DNA of 64,000 nt from positions 3,224,001 to 3,288,000 of the forward strand of contig NZ_VSWH01000001.1 of the NCBI RefSeq assembly GCF_009602705.1. The letters run 5' to 3'. The stretch is from Chryseobacterium vaccae (GTDB lineage: Bacteria > Bacteroidota > Bacteroidia > Flavobacteriales > Weeksellaceae). Shown piece after piece: positions 48,240 to 57,129 of this stretch. Under the pieces are notes generated by a model. The model had not been told where the DNA came from and made no database searches. It saw only the letters and a list, made by a program, of their open reading frames with translations. The translations under genes were made by a program, and so were the position numbers. Every line of letters begins with the position of its first letter. Positions within the stretch are counted from its first letter, which is position 1.

Positions 48240-51065
48240 ATGAAAACAAATTTAGAGAAATTACTTACCCTTGTTTTTGTCTGTTTTATCATTTTTGTTT
48301 CAGCACAGAAACAGTTAATTATAGGAACAGTTCTGGATGACAGCCAGCCTTTACCAGGTGCCTCCGTTAAAATAAAAGGTTCATCTAAAAATATAACCAC
48401 CGATGTTGACGGAAAGTTTACCATCAATGACATCAAAGAAGGTCAATACACCTTACAGATCAGCTATATCGGCTATGAAACCGCAGATATAGAGATTAGT
48501 ATAAAGCCTGATGAGACGGCAGATCTTGGAATGATAAAGCTTTCCCAACCCCGAAAAAATATTGATGAAGTGGTAGTAACGGGAACTTTAAAGAATACCG
48601 AAGCAAGAGCTTTAAATCTTCAGAAAAATGCCATCAACATTACCAATGTTATTGCCTCCGACGGAATCGGAAAGCTTCCGGACAGGAATGCCGCAGAAAC
48701 TGTACAGCGTGTACAGGGAGTGTCTATAGAAAGGGACCAGGGAGAAGGAAGATTTGTTTCATTAAGAGGACTCCCTCCCTTCTGGGCTTCTACAACGATC
48801 AATGGAAACAGGCTTCCAACCGCTGAGGAAGAGACTACTTCAAGGGCTACAGCCTTCGATTTTTTCCCTACAGAACTCATCTCTTACGTACACGTTAACA
48901 AATCTTTCACTCCCGATCTGGAAGCAGACGGAATAGGAGGAGGAGTAAACTTTATTACCAAAACCCCTCCCATGAAAACGGAATTCAGGGCAACGATCGG
49001 AAGCGGATATAATGCCAAAGCAGATAAGGGAGTTTATAATCTCGGCCTTTTATACGGCGGAAGAACAAAGGATAAAAAGTTTGGGTATTTATTTAATTTT
49101 GCCCACTTCATCAGAAACTGGTCTACCGATAATTTTGAAGCTCGGAGAAGTGGTGATGAAGGTGTTTTCAGAATGGAGCTGCGTGATTATAACGGAGTCC
49201 GGAAAACAACTGGGATCAATGCCGCTTTTGAATATGTGCTGTCTCCCAAAACGACCTTCTACGTCAAAGGAATGTACGGAACTTTATCTGATAATGAAAT
49301 GCACTATAAGCACAGAGTCAGATTTGATAAATTCAGTGCAGCGAACAATACCGCCAGAGTAGAGCTTCAGAATATTCATAATCTCCTGATCACCCAGCTT
49401 ACTTCTGTTTCTGTAGGCGGAATTCACAATTTAAACAAAGGGAAAATTGACTGGGATTTATCTTATTATGATAATCAGTTCAAATACGGAAATATCCCGG
49501 ATAAGCAAAACAATTCTTATTATGTGATTAAATATACACAGTCCGGAGTAGGCATTAATGCGGATTATATGTCAGACCGCGGAAACGGCCCGAGAGCTTA
49601 CTGGAAAGCAGATGGAGGAAAATTAGATTACAAAAACCCGGATGCTTTATTTGGTTTTTACAGTGATCCGAATTTCAAAATGGACGCTTCACAAATGAAA
49701 TTCACTGATCTTGAATTCTATAAGGTTTTTGTACAGGAAAAAGATAAGATCGTTGCAGGATTCAATCATGAAATCAATACTTCGGATAAACTTACTTTAA
49801 AATACGGTTTCAAGTACAGAGATAAGGAACGTAATGCAAAGTTCTCTGATATTTTCTATACCTGGAGCAATGGAACAGCACCTTTTCTTTCAGATTACGC
49901 CCAATACATCACCACCCAGCCCAACGCCCCTAAATACCTCAGTGATATGAACGTACATTTCGGAAACACCTTTGGGCCTGTACTTTCTGCCGGAGGAATG
50001 AATCAGTTCTGGTATGACAACCAGGGAAACCTGAAAATCAACACGGCAGATTCTGAAGCCCTGGAATATAATAAAGCATTAGGAAGAAACTTTGATGTTT
50101 TTGAAAAGCATGCCGATGCCTATGGAATGGGAACGTACAAAATCAATGATAAAATTACGGTTTTAGGAGGAATCAGGTTATCCAATACCAATACCCGCGT
50201 AAAAGGTTATAATGTAATTGATAATGTGTTGACTCCTGTAGAACATACCAAAAATTATCTGGCTGTTCTTCCTATGCTCCACCTGAAATATTCCTTAAAT
50301 GATAAAACCAATCTTCGTTTTGCAGCAACAAGAACTTTTTCAAGACCGAATTTCGGAGATTTAACACCGGGAGGAACTTATATTGAAGCTGATAACGAAT
50401 TCAAAGGCGGAAATCCCAATCTTAATCCAACGTATTCATTGAATTTTGACCTGATGGGAGAATATTATTTCTCAAATGTCGGAATCCTGAGCGGTAGTAT
50501 TTTCTACAAATCCATTACCGACCCTATTTTCCAGGATTCTTTTATCGGAAACTATAATGGAATGACCGGGGTACAGTTTTCTGCTCCGAATAACGGAAGT
50601 GCAGCATGGCTGGGTGGTATTGAACTGGGCATCAATAAAAGGTTTGATTTCCTTCCCGGATTCCTTCAGTATTTCGGAACCCAGGTCAATGCCACTTTCA
50701 TGACTTCTGAAATGGAAAAACCCAGCGGAAGAAAAGTAAAACTTCCCTATCAGGCTAAAGAACTCTATAATGTACAGCTCTTCTTTGAGAAAAAGGGATT
50801 CAATGCAAGGCTGGCTTATAATTACAAAGGAAAATATGCTGTAGAATATGCAGAAGAGGATCTTAATGACTCTTATTATGGAAAATACAGCAGTCTGGAT
50901 TTCGGTGGATCTTATCAGCTTACCAAATATCTTTCCCTGTATGCTGACGTCAACAACATTCTGAATAAGCCTCTGATCTATCATTTCGGAAAAAATGAAG
51001 ACCGTCCTGAGCAGGTAGAATATTATGGAGTGAGATGTAACCTTGGTATTAAACTGAATTTTTAA
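48240..51065 (+). CDS. TonB-dependent receptor with carboxypeptidase-regulatory domain (TonB-Xanth-Caul type)
   Basis: From the ATG at 48240 (MKTNLEKLLTLVFVCFIIFVSAQ) it has 941 residues; ATGs a little upstream give a poorer signal peptide. An N-terminal CarboxypepD_reg-like domain (about 25-105, GTVLDDSQPLPGASVKIKG ... GYETADIEI) precedes the plug: IDEVVVTGTLKNTEARAL, RNAAETVQRVQGVSIERDQGEGRFVSLRGLPPF and DLEADGIGGGVNFITKTP, as in the TonB-Xanth-Caul receptor family. The barrel ends in GVRCNLGIKLNF. Such receptors carry sugars, peptides or organic ligands, not iron alone. Its position before the phosphonate genes implies uptake of a phosphonate or organophosphate, an inference. Confidence 0.9.
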   Translation: MKTNLEKLLTLVFVCFIIFVSAQKQLIIGTVLDDSQPLPGASVKIKGSSKNITTDVDGKFTINDIKEGQYTLQISYIGYETADIEISIKPDETADLGMIKLSQPRKNIDEVVVTGTLKNTEARALNLQKNAINITNVIASDGIGKLPDRNAAETVQRVQGVSIERDQGEGRFVSLRGLPPFWASTTINGNRLPTAEEETTSRATAFDFFPTELISYVHVNKSFTPDLEADGIGGGVNFITKTPPMKTEFRATIGSGYNAKADKGVYNLGLLYGGRTKDKKFGYLFNFAHFIRNWSTDNFEARRSGDEGVFRMELRDYNGVRKTTGINAAFEYVLSPKTTFYVKGMYGTLSDNEMHYKHRVRFDKFSAANNTARVELQNIHNLLITQLTSVSVGGIHNLNKGKIDWDLSYYDNQFKYGNIPDKQNNSYYVIKYTQSGVGINADYMSDRGNGPRAYWKADGGKLDYKNPDALFGFYSDPNFKMDASQMKFTDLEFYKVFVQEKDKIVAGFNHEINTSDKLTLKYGFKYRDKERNAKFSDIFYTWSNGTAPFLSDYAQYITTQPNAPKYLSDMNVHFGNTFGPVLSAGGMNQFWYDNQGNLKINTADSEALEYNKALGRNFDVFEKHADAYGMGTYKINDKITVLGGIRLSNTNTRVKGYNVIDNVLTPVEHTKNYLAVLPMLHLKYSLNDKTNLRFAATRTFSRPNFGDLTPGGTYIEADNEFKGGNPNLNPTYSLNFDLMGEYYFSNVGILSGSIFYKSITDPIFQDSFIGNYNGMTGVQFSAPNNGSAAWLGGIELGINKRFDFLPGFLQYFGTQVNATFMTSEMEKPSGRKVKLPYQAKELYNVQLFFEKKGFNARLAYNYKGKYAVEYAEEDLNDSYYGKYSSLDFGGSYQLTKYLSLYADVNNILNKPLIYHFGKNEDRPEQVEYYGVRCNLGIKLNF

Positions 51066-51074
51066 ACCACAGTA

Positions 51075-52370
51075 ATGATCAAAACCTCCCATCAAAAAAC
51101 AATGGTAATTCTGAAAGCGGCCTTCGCTGCTTTCGGAGTCTACTTCTGCATGTATGGTTTCAGGAAACCGTTTACTGCCGCCTCTTTTGAAAGCCTTTCT
51201 TATTTTGGGGTTGACTATAAGATCCTGATCATCATTGCCCAGGCAGTAGGATATTTTATTTCAAAATTCATTGGCATCAAATTTATTTCTGAACTGAAAC
51301 CGGAAAAAAGGATCGTTTATCTCTTCGGATTTATTACCGCTGCCGGGCTTGCCCTTCTTGGATTTGCTGTTGTTCCTGCTCCTTATAATATCATCTTTAT
51401 GTTTTTCAACGGGATCCCATTGGGAATGATCTGGGGAATCGTTTTTTCCTATATCGAGGGGCGTAAAGCTACAGAAATCATCGGGTTATTTTTATGTTCC
51501 AGTTTTGTGGTGTCTTCCGGATTTACGAAATCGGTCGGGAAGTTTTTAATGGATACATTCCATATTTCAGAATTCTGGATGCCTTTTTCTGCCGGACTTG
51601 TTTTTATTATTCCCCTGATTATTTCCGGGTTGCTTCTTGAAAAAATTCCGCAGCCTTCTGAAGAGGATATCCTGCTTAAGAATAAAAGGCAGCCCCTTAA
51701 CGGCGCTGAGAGAAAGAAACTGATCCGAAGATTTTTCATTCCTATTACCTGTATCATCTTTCTGTATGTATGCTTAACGGTTTTGCGGGACTTCAGGGAT
51801 AATTTCAACCGTGAAATCTGGGACGGAATGCATTTCAAATTCGACAGTTCTGTTTTCACATTAACAGAAATCCCGATCGCAGTAATGGTACTGCTGATCT
51901 TAAGCCTGATGGTAAGGGTAAAAAACAATAAGAAAGCATTTGCTTATTATCACTATATCCTTTTGGCCGGAATTCTTACCGTGGGGTTTTCAACATACCT
52001 ATTCCAACAGAACCTGCTGTCTCCTTTTTTATGGATGACGGTCTCAGGATTCGGGATGTATATCTGCTATATTCCTTTTAACGGAATTTATTTTGACCGG
52101 ATGATTGCGGCTTTTGAAATGAAAGGAAATGTTGGTTTTCTGATCTATACCGTAGATTCATTCGGGTACCTCGGAAGCGTTCTGGTGCTGCTTTATAAGA
52201 ATTTCGGTTCTTCCCGTACCTCATGGCTCAATTTTTATATCGGGCTGAATTATATTATTACAGCCGCCGTATTCATTCTTTCGGTGATTGCTTTTCTGGC
52301 GTTCAGAAAAAAGCATAAGCCGAAATCAAACTCTAACCCATTCATCAATTTCGATACTTCGAAAATTTAA
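51075..52370 (+). CDS. DUF5690 family membrane transporter (GlpT/UhpC-like)
   Basis: The 431-residue protein has 12 predicted membrane helices and belongs to DUF5690, an MFS-like family. YFCMYGFRKPFTAASFE near the start resembles the YLVRKNF-type motif of the organophosphate:phosphate antiporters GlpT, UhpT and UhpC. ISKFIGIKFISELKPEKRI and GIPLGMIWGIVFSYIEGRKATE are further MFS motifs. It starts 9 bp after the receptor stop and is followed 14 bp later by the oxidoreductase gene, so it is probably the inner-membrane step for the compound imported by the receptor. Confidence 0.83.
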   Translation: MIKTSHQKTMVILKAAFAAFGVYFCMYGFRKPFTAASFESLSYFGVDYKILIIIAQAVGYFISKFIGIKFISELKPEKRIVYLFGFITAAGLALLGFAVVPAPYNIIFMFFNGIPLGMIWGIVFSYIEGRKATEIIGLFLCSSFVVSSGFTKSVGKFLMDTFHISEFWMPFSAGLVFIIPLIISGLLLEKIPQPSEEDILLKNKRQPLNGAERKKLIRRFFIPITCIIFLYVCLTVLRDFRDNFNREIWDGMHFKFDSSVFTLTEIPIAVMVLLILSLMVRVKNNKKAFAYYHYILLAGILTVGFSTYLFQQNLLSPFLWMTVSGFGMYICYIPFNGIYFDRMIAAFEMKGNVGFLIYTVDSFGYLGSVLVLLYKNFGSSRTSWLNFYIGLNYIITAAVFILSVIAFLAFRKKHKPKSNSNPFINFDTSKI

Positions 52371-52384
52371 TAAATTATACCAAA

Positions 52385-53539
52385 ATGACAGCAAAATTTG
52401 ATTTAATCGTTGTGGGAGGCGGAATTTTAGGAACATTCCATGCTTATCATGCTCTGAAGAAAAATCTTAAGGTAGCTTTACTGGAAAGAAACTCAATACC
52501 TCAGGGGGCTACTGTAAGAAATTTCGGACAGGTAGTTCCATCCGGAATGGACCTTAAATGGCAGAATTTCGGAAGGGAAAGCCTTGCCCTTTATAATGAA
52601 CTGCATCAGCAGGCAGATCTTACCATCAGAAAAAATGGCTCAGTATATATTGCATCCAATGATGATGAAGTTCAGCTTATTGAGGAACTCTATGAGATCA
52701 ATCGGAATAATGATTATGACTCTGTTCTGCTATCCAGGAATGAGTGCATCAAAAAGTATGATGGACTGCGCTCGGATTACTGTAAAGGAGGTCTCTTTTT
52801 CCCACAAGAACTGTCTGTAGATTCTGCTGATATGATTGTAAAACTTCATCAGCTGCTTCGGGACAAAATGGGATTACAGATCATTTATAATACGACTGTT
52901 GTTGAAACGTATGAAGACGATCAGAAATGTGTCGCTATTACAGCTGACGGAGAAAAATATCTGGCTTCCAGGATTATTATTTGTGGCGGACATGAGTTTA
53001 AAACATTATATCCTAATGTATTCAATGAGAGCGATCTGGAAGTAAGTAAACTTCAGATGCTTCAGACCAAACCTCAGGGAATTTATTCTCTTCAGGGAAA
53101 TATTCTGACCGGGCTTTCCATCAGACGGTATGAGTCATTTAGTGAATGTCCTTCTTTCCAGAAAATCAAATCGTTAGAAGACCCCAATTCATTTGAGAAA
53201 AAATACGGAGTTCATATGCTTTTCAAGCAGGCACTGGACGGCTCAGTCATTCTTGGAGACTCTCATGAATACGCAGATGCTAAAAATGCAGACGACCTTG
53301 GTTTTGATCTTAATATGGAAATTGATGAATTCATGATCCATGAGGCCAGAAAAATCATAGATCTTCCTACTTACGAGATTCAGAGAAGATGGTTTGGGGT
53401 CTATTCACAGTGTAAAACGAAAGATATTTTCGAACATAGCCCTTCTCCGAATATTCATATTGTAACAGGAATCGGAGGAAAGGGAATGACGGGAAGCGGT
53501 GGCTTCTCAAAGTTTAACATAGAAAAAATTTACGCATAA
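52385..53539 (+). CDS. FAD-dependent oxidoreductase, TIGR03364-type (phosphonate-associated)
   Basis: The 384-residue protein is an amino-acid-oxidase-like (DAO fold) flavoprotein. It has an N-terminal FAD-binding GGGILGTFHAYHALK, the ERNSIPQGATVRNFGQVVPSG motif, VGDS-like VILGDSHEY and a C-terminal VTGIGGKGMTGSGG. The last stretches and the overall length recall the TIGR03364 family, which is regularly found next to phosphonatase-like HAD enzymes, as here (53546). The proposed reaction is oxidative deamination of an aminophosphonate to a phosphono-aldehyde. The link to this exact family is by memory and context. Confidence 0.82.
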   Translation: MTAKFDLIVVGGGILGTFHAYHALKKNLKVALLERNSIPQGATVRNFGQVVPSGMDLKWQNFGRESLALYNELHQQADLTIRKNGSVYIASNDDEVQLIEELYEINRNNDYDSVLLSRNECIKKYDGLRSDYCKGGLFFPQELSVDSADMIVKLHQLLRDKMGLQIIYNTTVVETYEDDQKCVAITADGEKYLASRIIICGGHEFKTLYPNVFNESDLEVSKLQMLQTKPQGIYSLQGNILTGLSIRRYESFSECPSFQKIKSLEDPNSFEKKYGVHMLFKQALDGSVILGDSHEYADAKNADDLGFDLNMEIDEFMIHEARKIIDLPTYEIQRRWFGVYSQCKTKDIFEHSPSPNIHIVTGIGGKGMTGSGGFSKFNIEKIYA

Positions 53540-53545
53540 ATTTCA

Positions 53546-54214
53546 ATGAAAAATATAGAATTACTGGTTCTGGATATGGCCGGAACAACAATTAATGAAG
53601 ATAATGTAGTCTACAAAACGCTTACAGAAGCCGTTAATGAGCATGGCTACACCGTTAGTTTAGATAAGGTTCTTGTAAGCTGTGCCGGAATGGAAAAACT
53701 GGAAGCCATTACCAACCTGCTGAGAGAAATTAACGGAAATGAAGAAGATGCCGTTATTATTTTTAAAATTTTCTCTGAAAAATTAAAACAGGCTTACCAC
53801 AACCTTGATGTAAAGCCTATCAACGGAACCGAAAATTTCTTATTAAAAATGAAATCCCTGAATAAGAAAGTTGTGCTTAATACAGGGTATACTTCTGAAA
53901 TTGCCCAGCAGCTTCTAAGCAAATTACAATGGAAAGAAAATATTCATTTTGATGCTCTGATTACAGCGGATGATGTTTCGGAAAGCAGACCAAGCCCTGA
54001 AATGATCAATCTGGCTATGAGGAAATTCAATATCGCTGAGCCTGGCAGCGTCTTAAAGGCAGGAGATTCCGTCATTGATATTGAGGAAGGTAAAAATGCT
54101 GGCTGCGGATTGACCATTGCTGTTCTTTCCGGTGCACAGAACAGAAAAGAGCTTGAAAAGGCAGAACCTGATTATATCTTTAATACCATATCTGAGGCTG
54201 AAAGCATTCTTTAA
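53546..54214 (+). CDS. Phosphonatase-like HAD hydrolase (TIGR03351-type)
   Basis: The 222-residue HAD enzyme starts VLDMAGTT (Asp10, with Ala12 where typical HADs have Asp), which marks the PhnX/phosphonatase branch. Arg148 in ESRPSPEM replaces the usual HAD lysine, and the C-terminal motif AGDSVIDIEEGKNAG follows. In the cap, CAGMEKLEAI places Lys51 where PhnX carries its Schiff-base lysine, by eye. It would cleave the C-P bond of a phosphono-aldehyde or a related compound. It starts 6 bp after the FAD gene, an operon partnership known for these two families. Confidence 0.85.
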   Translation: MKNIELLVLDMAGTTINEDNVVYKTLTEAVNEHGYTVSLDKVLVSCAGMEKLEAITNLLREINGNEEDAVIIFKIFSEKLKQAYHNLDVKPINGTENFLLKMKSLNKKVVLNTGYTSEIAQQLLSKLQWKENIHFDALITADDVSESRPSPEMINLAMRKFNIAEPGSVLKAGDSVIDIEEGKNAGCGLTIAVLSGAQNRKELEKAEPDYIFNTISEAESIL

Positions 54215-54390
54215 ACTTTTCTTTCAACAGTACTTATTTTATTCAGCCTCAATTTAATTTAAACACAGCCGCACAGAAGTTTTATTAACAGGATGTGCCG
54301 TTGTGTTTTTTAATATCTCTATTTTCCATTCAAATCGTGATTTAAAGTAAATTTTTAATTATCAATTAATTAACTTTTTGTTTATATATA

Positions 54391-54446
54391 TTTACAAATA
54401 GTAAACTAATTTTACAATTATTAAAAATAAATTACTATTTGTAAAC
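54391..54446. promoter_or_regulatory. Operator sites 2 and 3 upstream of the secreted enzyme
   Basis: Site 2 (54391-54405) reads TTTAC-AAATA-GTAAA; site 3 (54432-54446) reads TTAC-TATTT-GTAAAC. They repeat the core of the palindrome at 47936-47960, with 40 nt between centres, close to four helical turns. The next start codon is at 54475. Confidence 0.55.
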
Positions 54447-54474
54447 ATTTCTCTTTCAAAAAATATTTTTTCCT

Positions 54475-56331
54475 ATGAAAACAAAACTCTTTTCAATGGC
54501 AGTTATAATGAGCTGTTTATTAGGTGCACAAACCAAAAAAGTCCTTTTTATTGGAATAGATGGCTGTCGTGCCGATGTCATGATGTCTTCCGGCATTCCA
54601 AACATCCAAAACCTCATCAGCCAGTCCATTTATTCTCTGGATGGTTTATGTGCGGCCACAACCTGGAGCGGAAACGGCTGGAGCACGATGCTTACAGGAG
54701 TATGGCATACGAAGCATAATGTACAGGACAATAATTTTACCAGTCCCAATTTTGCCAATTACCCTGATTTTCTCACCAGAGCCGAAAGCCATAATCCCAA
54801 TTTAAGAACAATCTCCCTGGCACACTGGACTCCCATCAATGATAAGATTGTTCAGAACGCAGATGTAAAAACCAATTTCGGAACAGATCTGGCGGTAAAA
54901 AATGCAGCGGTTAATGCTTTACAGAATGATAATCCTGATATTTTATTCGTTGATTTTGATGATGTAGATCATGCCGGACATTCTTACGGTTTCTCATCCA
55001 GTGTTCCTCAGTATGTTTCTTCTATACAGACTACAGATTCTTATATTGGAGAGATCATATCTGCAATGAAAAACAGGGCTTCATATCATAATGAAGACTG
55101 GCTTGTTGTGTTAACCACAGATCATGGAGCTGTTGATAGTTCTCATGGTGGTGGAAATCTTTCGGAAAGAAATATTTTCACCATCTATTCCAATCCAGGA
55201 TTCACCCCACAGCAGATCAGTAAGACTGTTCTGGAATCTAATAAAACGTTTAACCAACTTAGCTTTCCGGCCGGAACTTATGCGAAACCTGGCAGCCAGA
55301 CGCCTTTTAACTTCGGAACCAGCCAGGATTTTACCATTGAATTTTGGGTGAAGCCCAATGCCGCCTATTCAAGTGATCCGGTGATGATCAGTAATAAAAA
55401 CTGGGCAAACGGAAAGAACAAGGGAGTGGTTATCTCGGGATATTCCGGGCAGACCTTTAAGATGAACATCGGAGACGGAACCAACCGGATTGACCTCGTT
55501 GGCGGTAAAGCAGAAACCGGAAAGTGGAAACATATTGCGGTAAGTTTTGACCGTGACGGCCTTGTCACCCTGTATGAAGACGGCGTTCCCGTAACTTTTG
55601 CCAAAATGAATACCATCGGAAATATAGACTCAGGACTCCCGTTAACGCTAAATCAGGATGGCACCAATACCTATGACCCTAAACTTGCAGCCTCCTATAA
55701 AGATGTCAGAATCTGGAAATCCGCTCTTCCCAACGAGGTCATTGCCAACTGGGCCAATCAGGATATTACACCTGCCCACCCTTTCTATGCTCAATTATTA
55801 GCTAACTGGAAATGTGCTGAAACTTCAGGAAATACTTTAGTCGATTCTGGTCCAAATGCCAATCATATGACCATTACCGGTTCTCCTACGTATAACACAG
55901 GGATTACTTCCGCATTTAAAATCTACAACTATGGCTCTACCACAAGAGAAACGGATCACCTTCCTACTGTACTCAACTGGCTTTGTATCCCGGTTCAGCC
56001 TTCATGGGGAATTGATGGTATAAACCGTATACCAGCCTGTTCAAACGAAAGTTTAGCGGTAAAAGAATCCTATGATGACATAAAAAGCGATTTTAACGTT
56101 TATCCCAATCCGGCATCAGAAAGCATAAGCATTGTTTATACTTCTGACGATAAAGAAATCCGGGCAGATATTTTGGATGCCAGAGGAGTTTCTTTTGCTT
56201 CAAAACAATTAAAATCCCCCAAAGGAAAGTATCACGAAAAGCTTGGAATAGAAGGGCTTTCTGCGGGAATGTACTTTATCAGGATCAGCGGAAGTAAAGA
56301 ATCTCTTACAAAATCCTTCATCAAAAAATAA
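54475..56331 (+). CDS. Secreted alkaline-phosphatase-superfamily phosphodiesterase with LamG-like domain and T9SS tail
   Basis: The 618-residue protein has a signal peptide (MKTKLFSMAVIMSCLLGAQ), then an alkaline phosphatase superfamily catalytic domain (about 20-245): metal Asp29 in GIDGCRAD, probable Thr nucleophile at 62 or 63 in AATTWSGNGWSTMLTG, DVDHAGHSYG and TTDHGAVDSSHGG. This is a nucleotide-pyrophosphatase/phosphodiesterase type. A LamG/concanavalin-like domain follows (about 265-440: FTIEFWVKPNAAYSSDPV, WKHIAVSFDRDGLVTLYEDGVPV), then a type A T9SS sorting domain (FNVYPNPASESISI ... GLSAGMYFIRISG), so it is exported to the cell surface. Placed behind operators shared with the uptake operon, it could release phosphonate or phosphate compounds from polymers or lipids outside the cell. 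Confidence 0.88.
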   Translation: MKTKLFSMAVIMSCLLGAQTKKVLFIGIDGCRADVMMSSGIPNIQNLISQSIYSLDGLCAATTWSGNGWSTMLTGVWHTKHNVQDNNFTSPNFANYPDFLTRAESHNPNLRTISLAHWTPINDKIVQNADVKTNFGTDLAVKNAAVNALQNDNPDILFVDFDDVDHAGHSYGFSSSVPQYVSSIQTTDSYIGEIISAMKNRASYHNEDWLVVLTTDHGAVDSSHGGGNLSERNIFTIYSNPGFTPQQISKTVLESNKTFNQLSFPAGTYAKPGSQTPFNFGTSQDFTIEFWVKPNAAYSSDPVMISNKNWANGKNKGVVISGYSGQTFKMNIGDGTNRIDLVGGKAETGKWKHIAVSFDRDGLVTLYEDGVPVTFAKMNTIGNIDSGLPLTLNQDGTNTYDPKLAASYKDVRIWKSALPNEVIANWANQDITPAHPFYAQLLANWKCAETSGNTLVDSGPNANHMTITGSPTYNTGITSAFKIYNYGSTTRETDHLPTVLNWLCIPVQPSWGIDGINRIPACSNESLAVKESYDDIKSDFNVYPNPASESISIVYTSDDKEIRADILDARGVSFASKQLKSPKGKYHEKLGIEGLSAGMYFIRISGSKESLTKSFIKK

Positions 56332-56360
56332 AACAGTAAAGTAATCAGATTTAATTTTTT

Positions 56361-56408
56361 AGATATTAGAACAAAGATATTTCTATCTGCGTTCTAATAT
56401 CTTTTTTT
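56361..56408 (+). terminator. Terminator after the secreted enzyme
   Basis: AGATATTAGAAC (56361-56372) and GTTCTAATATCT (56391-56402) are perfect 12-bp arms, with a nested small hairpin in the loop and a run of T after. Confidence 0.85.
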
Positions 56409-56418
56409 ATTCCAGAAA

Positions 56419-56901
56419 CTACAGATGTAGCTCCATCTGTACATCCGCCCGGTCATATGCGGGACTGGTAACCGGCATATGCTGAAAACCTAATTTTTCG
56501 TAGAGTTTTATCGCAGGAACCAAAACTGAATTGGTCTCCAGAAAAACCCTTTCCGCTTTTAGCTCTTTTGCTTTTTCTATTAAAGTATGTCCCAGCAGAT
56601 ACCCGATTTTCTTTCCCTGAGCTTTAGGGCTTACCGCCATCTTTGAAAGTTCAAACGTAAGGGGTTCATTATTGGTTTTTACCAGGGCACAGGTTCCTAC
56701 CACTTCGCCATTGAGCAAAGCAAAAACAACATGACCGCCTTTATTCAGAATCTGTTCTTCAGGATGATCCAGCAGCTTATAATCGCCGGGTTCCATGATA
56801 AAGAACGTTTTGATCCATTCTTCATTCAATGTTTTAAAAGTCTCTTTATACTGAGGCTCAAAATTGACAATTGTTACTTCATTATTTATATCACTCATCA
56901 C
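56419..56901 (-). CDS. GNAT family N-acetyltransferase
   Basis: The 160-residue protein fits the GNAT fold: FETLNEEWIKTFF-like N-terminal helices, GEVVGTCALVKTNNEPLTFELSKMAVSPKAQGKKIGYLLGHTLIEKAKE (acetyl-CoA pyrophosphate loop Q-x-x-G-x-x-G/A) and LETNSVLVPAIKLYEKLGF. The acceptor substrate cannot be told. An in-frame Met one residue in (MSDINNE) is the probable true start. It stands between the terminator of the phosphonate-type locus and the repeat at 56944. Confidence 0.85.
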   Translation of the reverse strand: MMSDINNEVTIVNFEPQYKETFKTLNEEWIKTFFIMEPGDYKLLDHPEEQILNKGGHVVFALLNGEVVGTCALVKTNNEPLTFELSKMAVSPKAQGKKIGYLLGHTLIEKAKELKAERVFLETNSVLVPAIKLYEKLGFQHMPVTSPAYDRADVQMELHL

Positions 56902-56943
56902 TATATATTTTAATGTGGGTTCGGGTTAAGGAGTTTAAATGTA

Positions 56944-57125
56944 AAAGGCAGAAAGATGGAAGAAGGAGGCTGGAAGTTAATTTTAGTTATAGGTATTGAA
57001 AGCCTCCAGAAAATTAAATAAAAACAGATCAATATTTGCTCTTAATGACTTTCACAACTTCCCTCTTCCCTCATCCAGCTTCAAACCTGCATCTACAAGA
57101 TATTCTTATCCCGAACTGAAGTTAT
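56944..57125 (-). repeat. Dispersed repeat of about 183 bp, copy B
   Basis: It begins near AGAAAGATGGAAGAAGGAGG and ends ATTCTTATCCCGAACTGAAG, like copy A (35331-35514). The similarity is strongest at both ends (GGAAGAAGGAGGCTGGAAGT; TTTTAGTTATAG; TCTTATCCCGAACTGA). The middle is diverged. It fills the whole gap between the GNAT gene and the MocR gene. Confidence 0.6.
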
Positions 57126-57129
57126 TTTA

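Noticed and set aside
47247..56331. Polysaccharide utilisation locus (SusC/SusD type)
   Set aside because: The receptor lacks a SusD partner and there are no glycoside hydrolases. The adjacent enzymes are a flavin oxidoreductase, a phosphonatase-like HAD and a phosphodiesterase, which point to phosphorus compounds.
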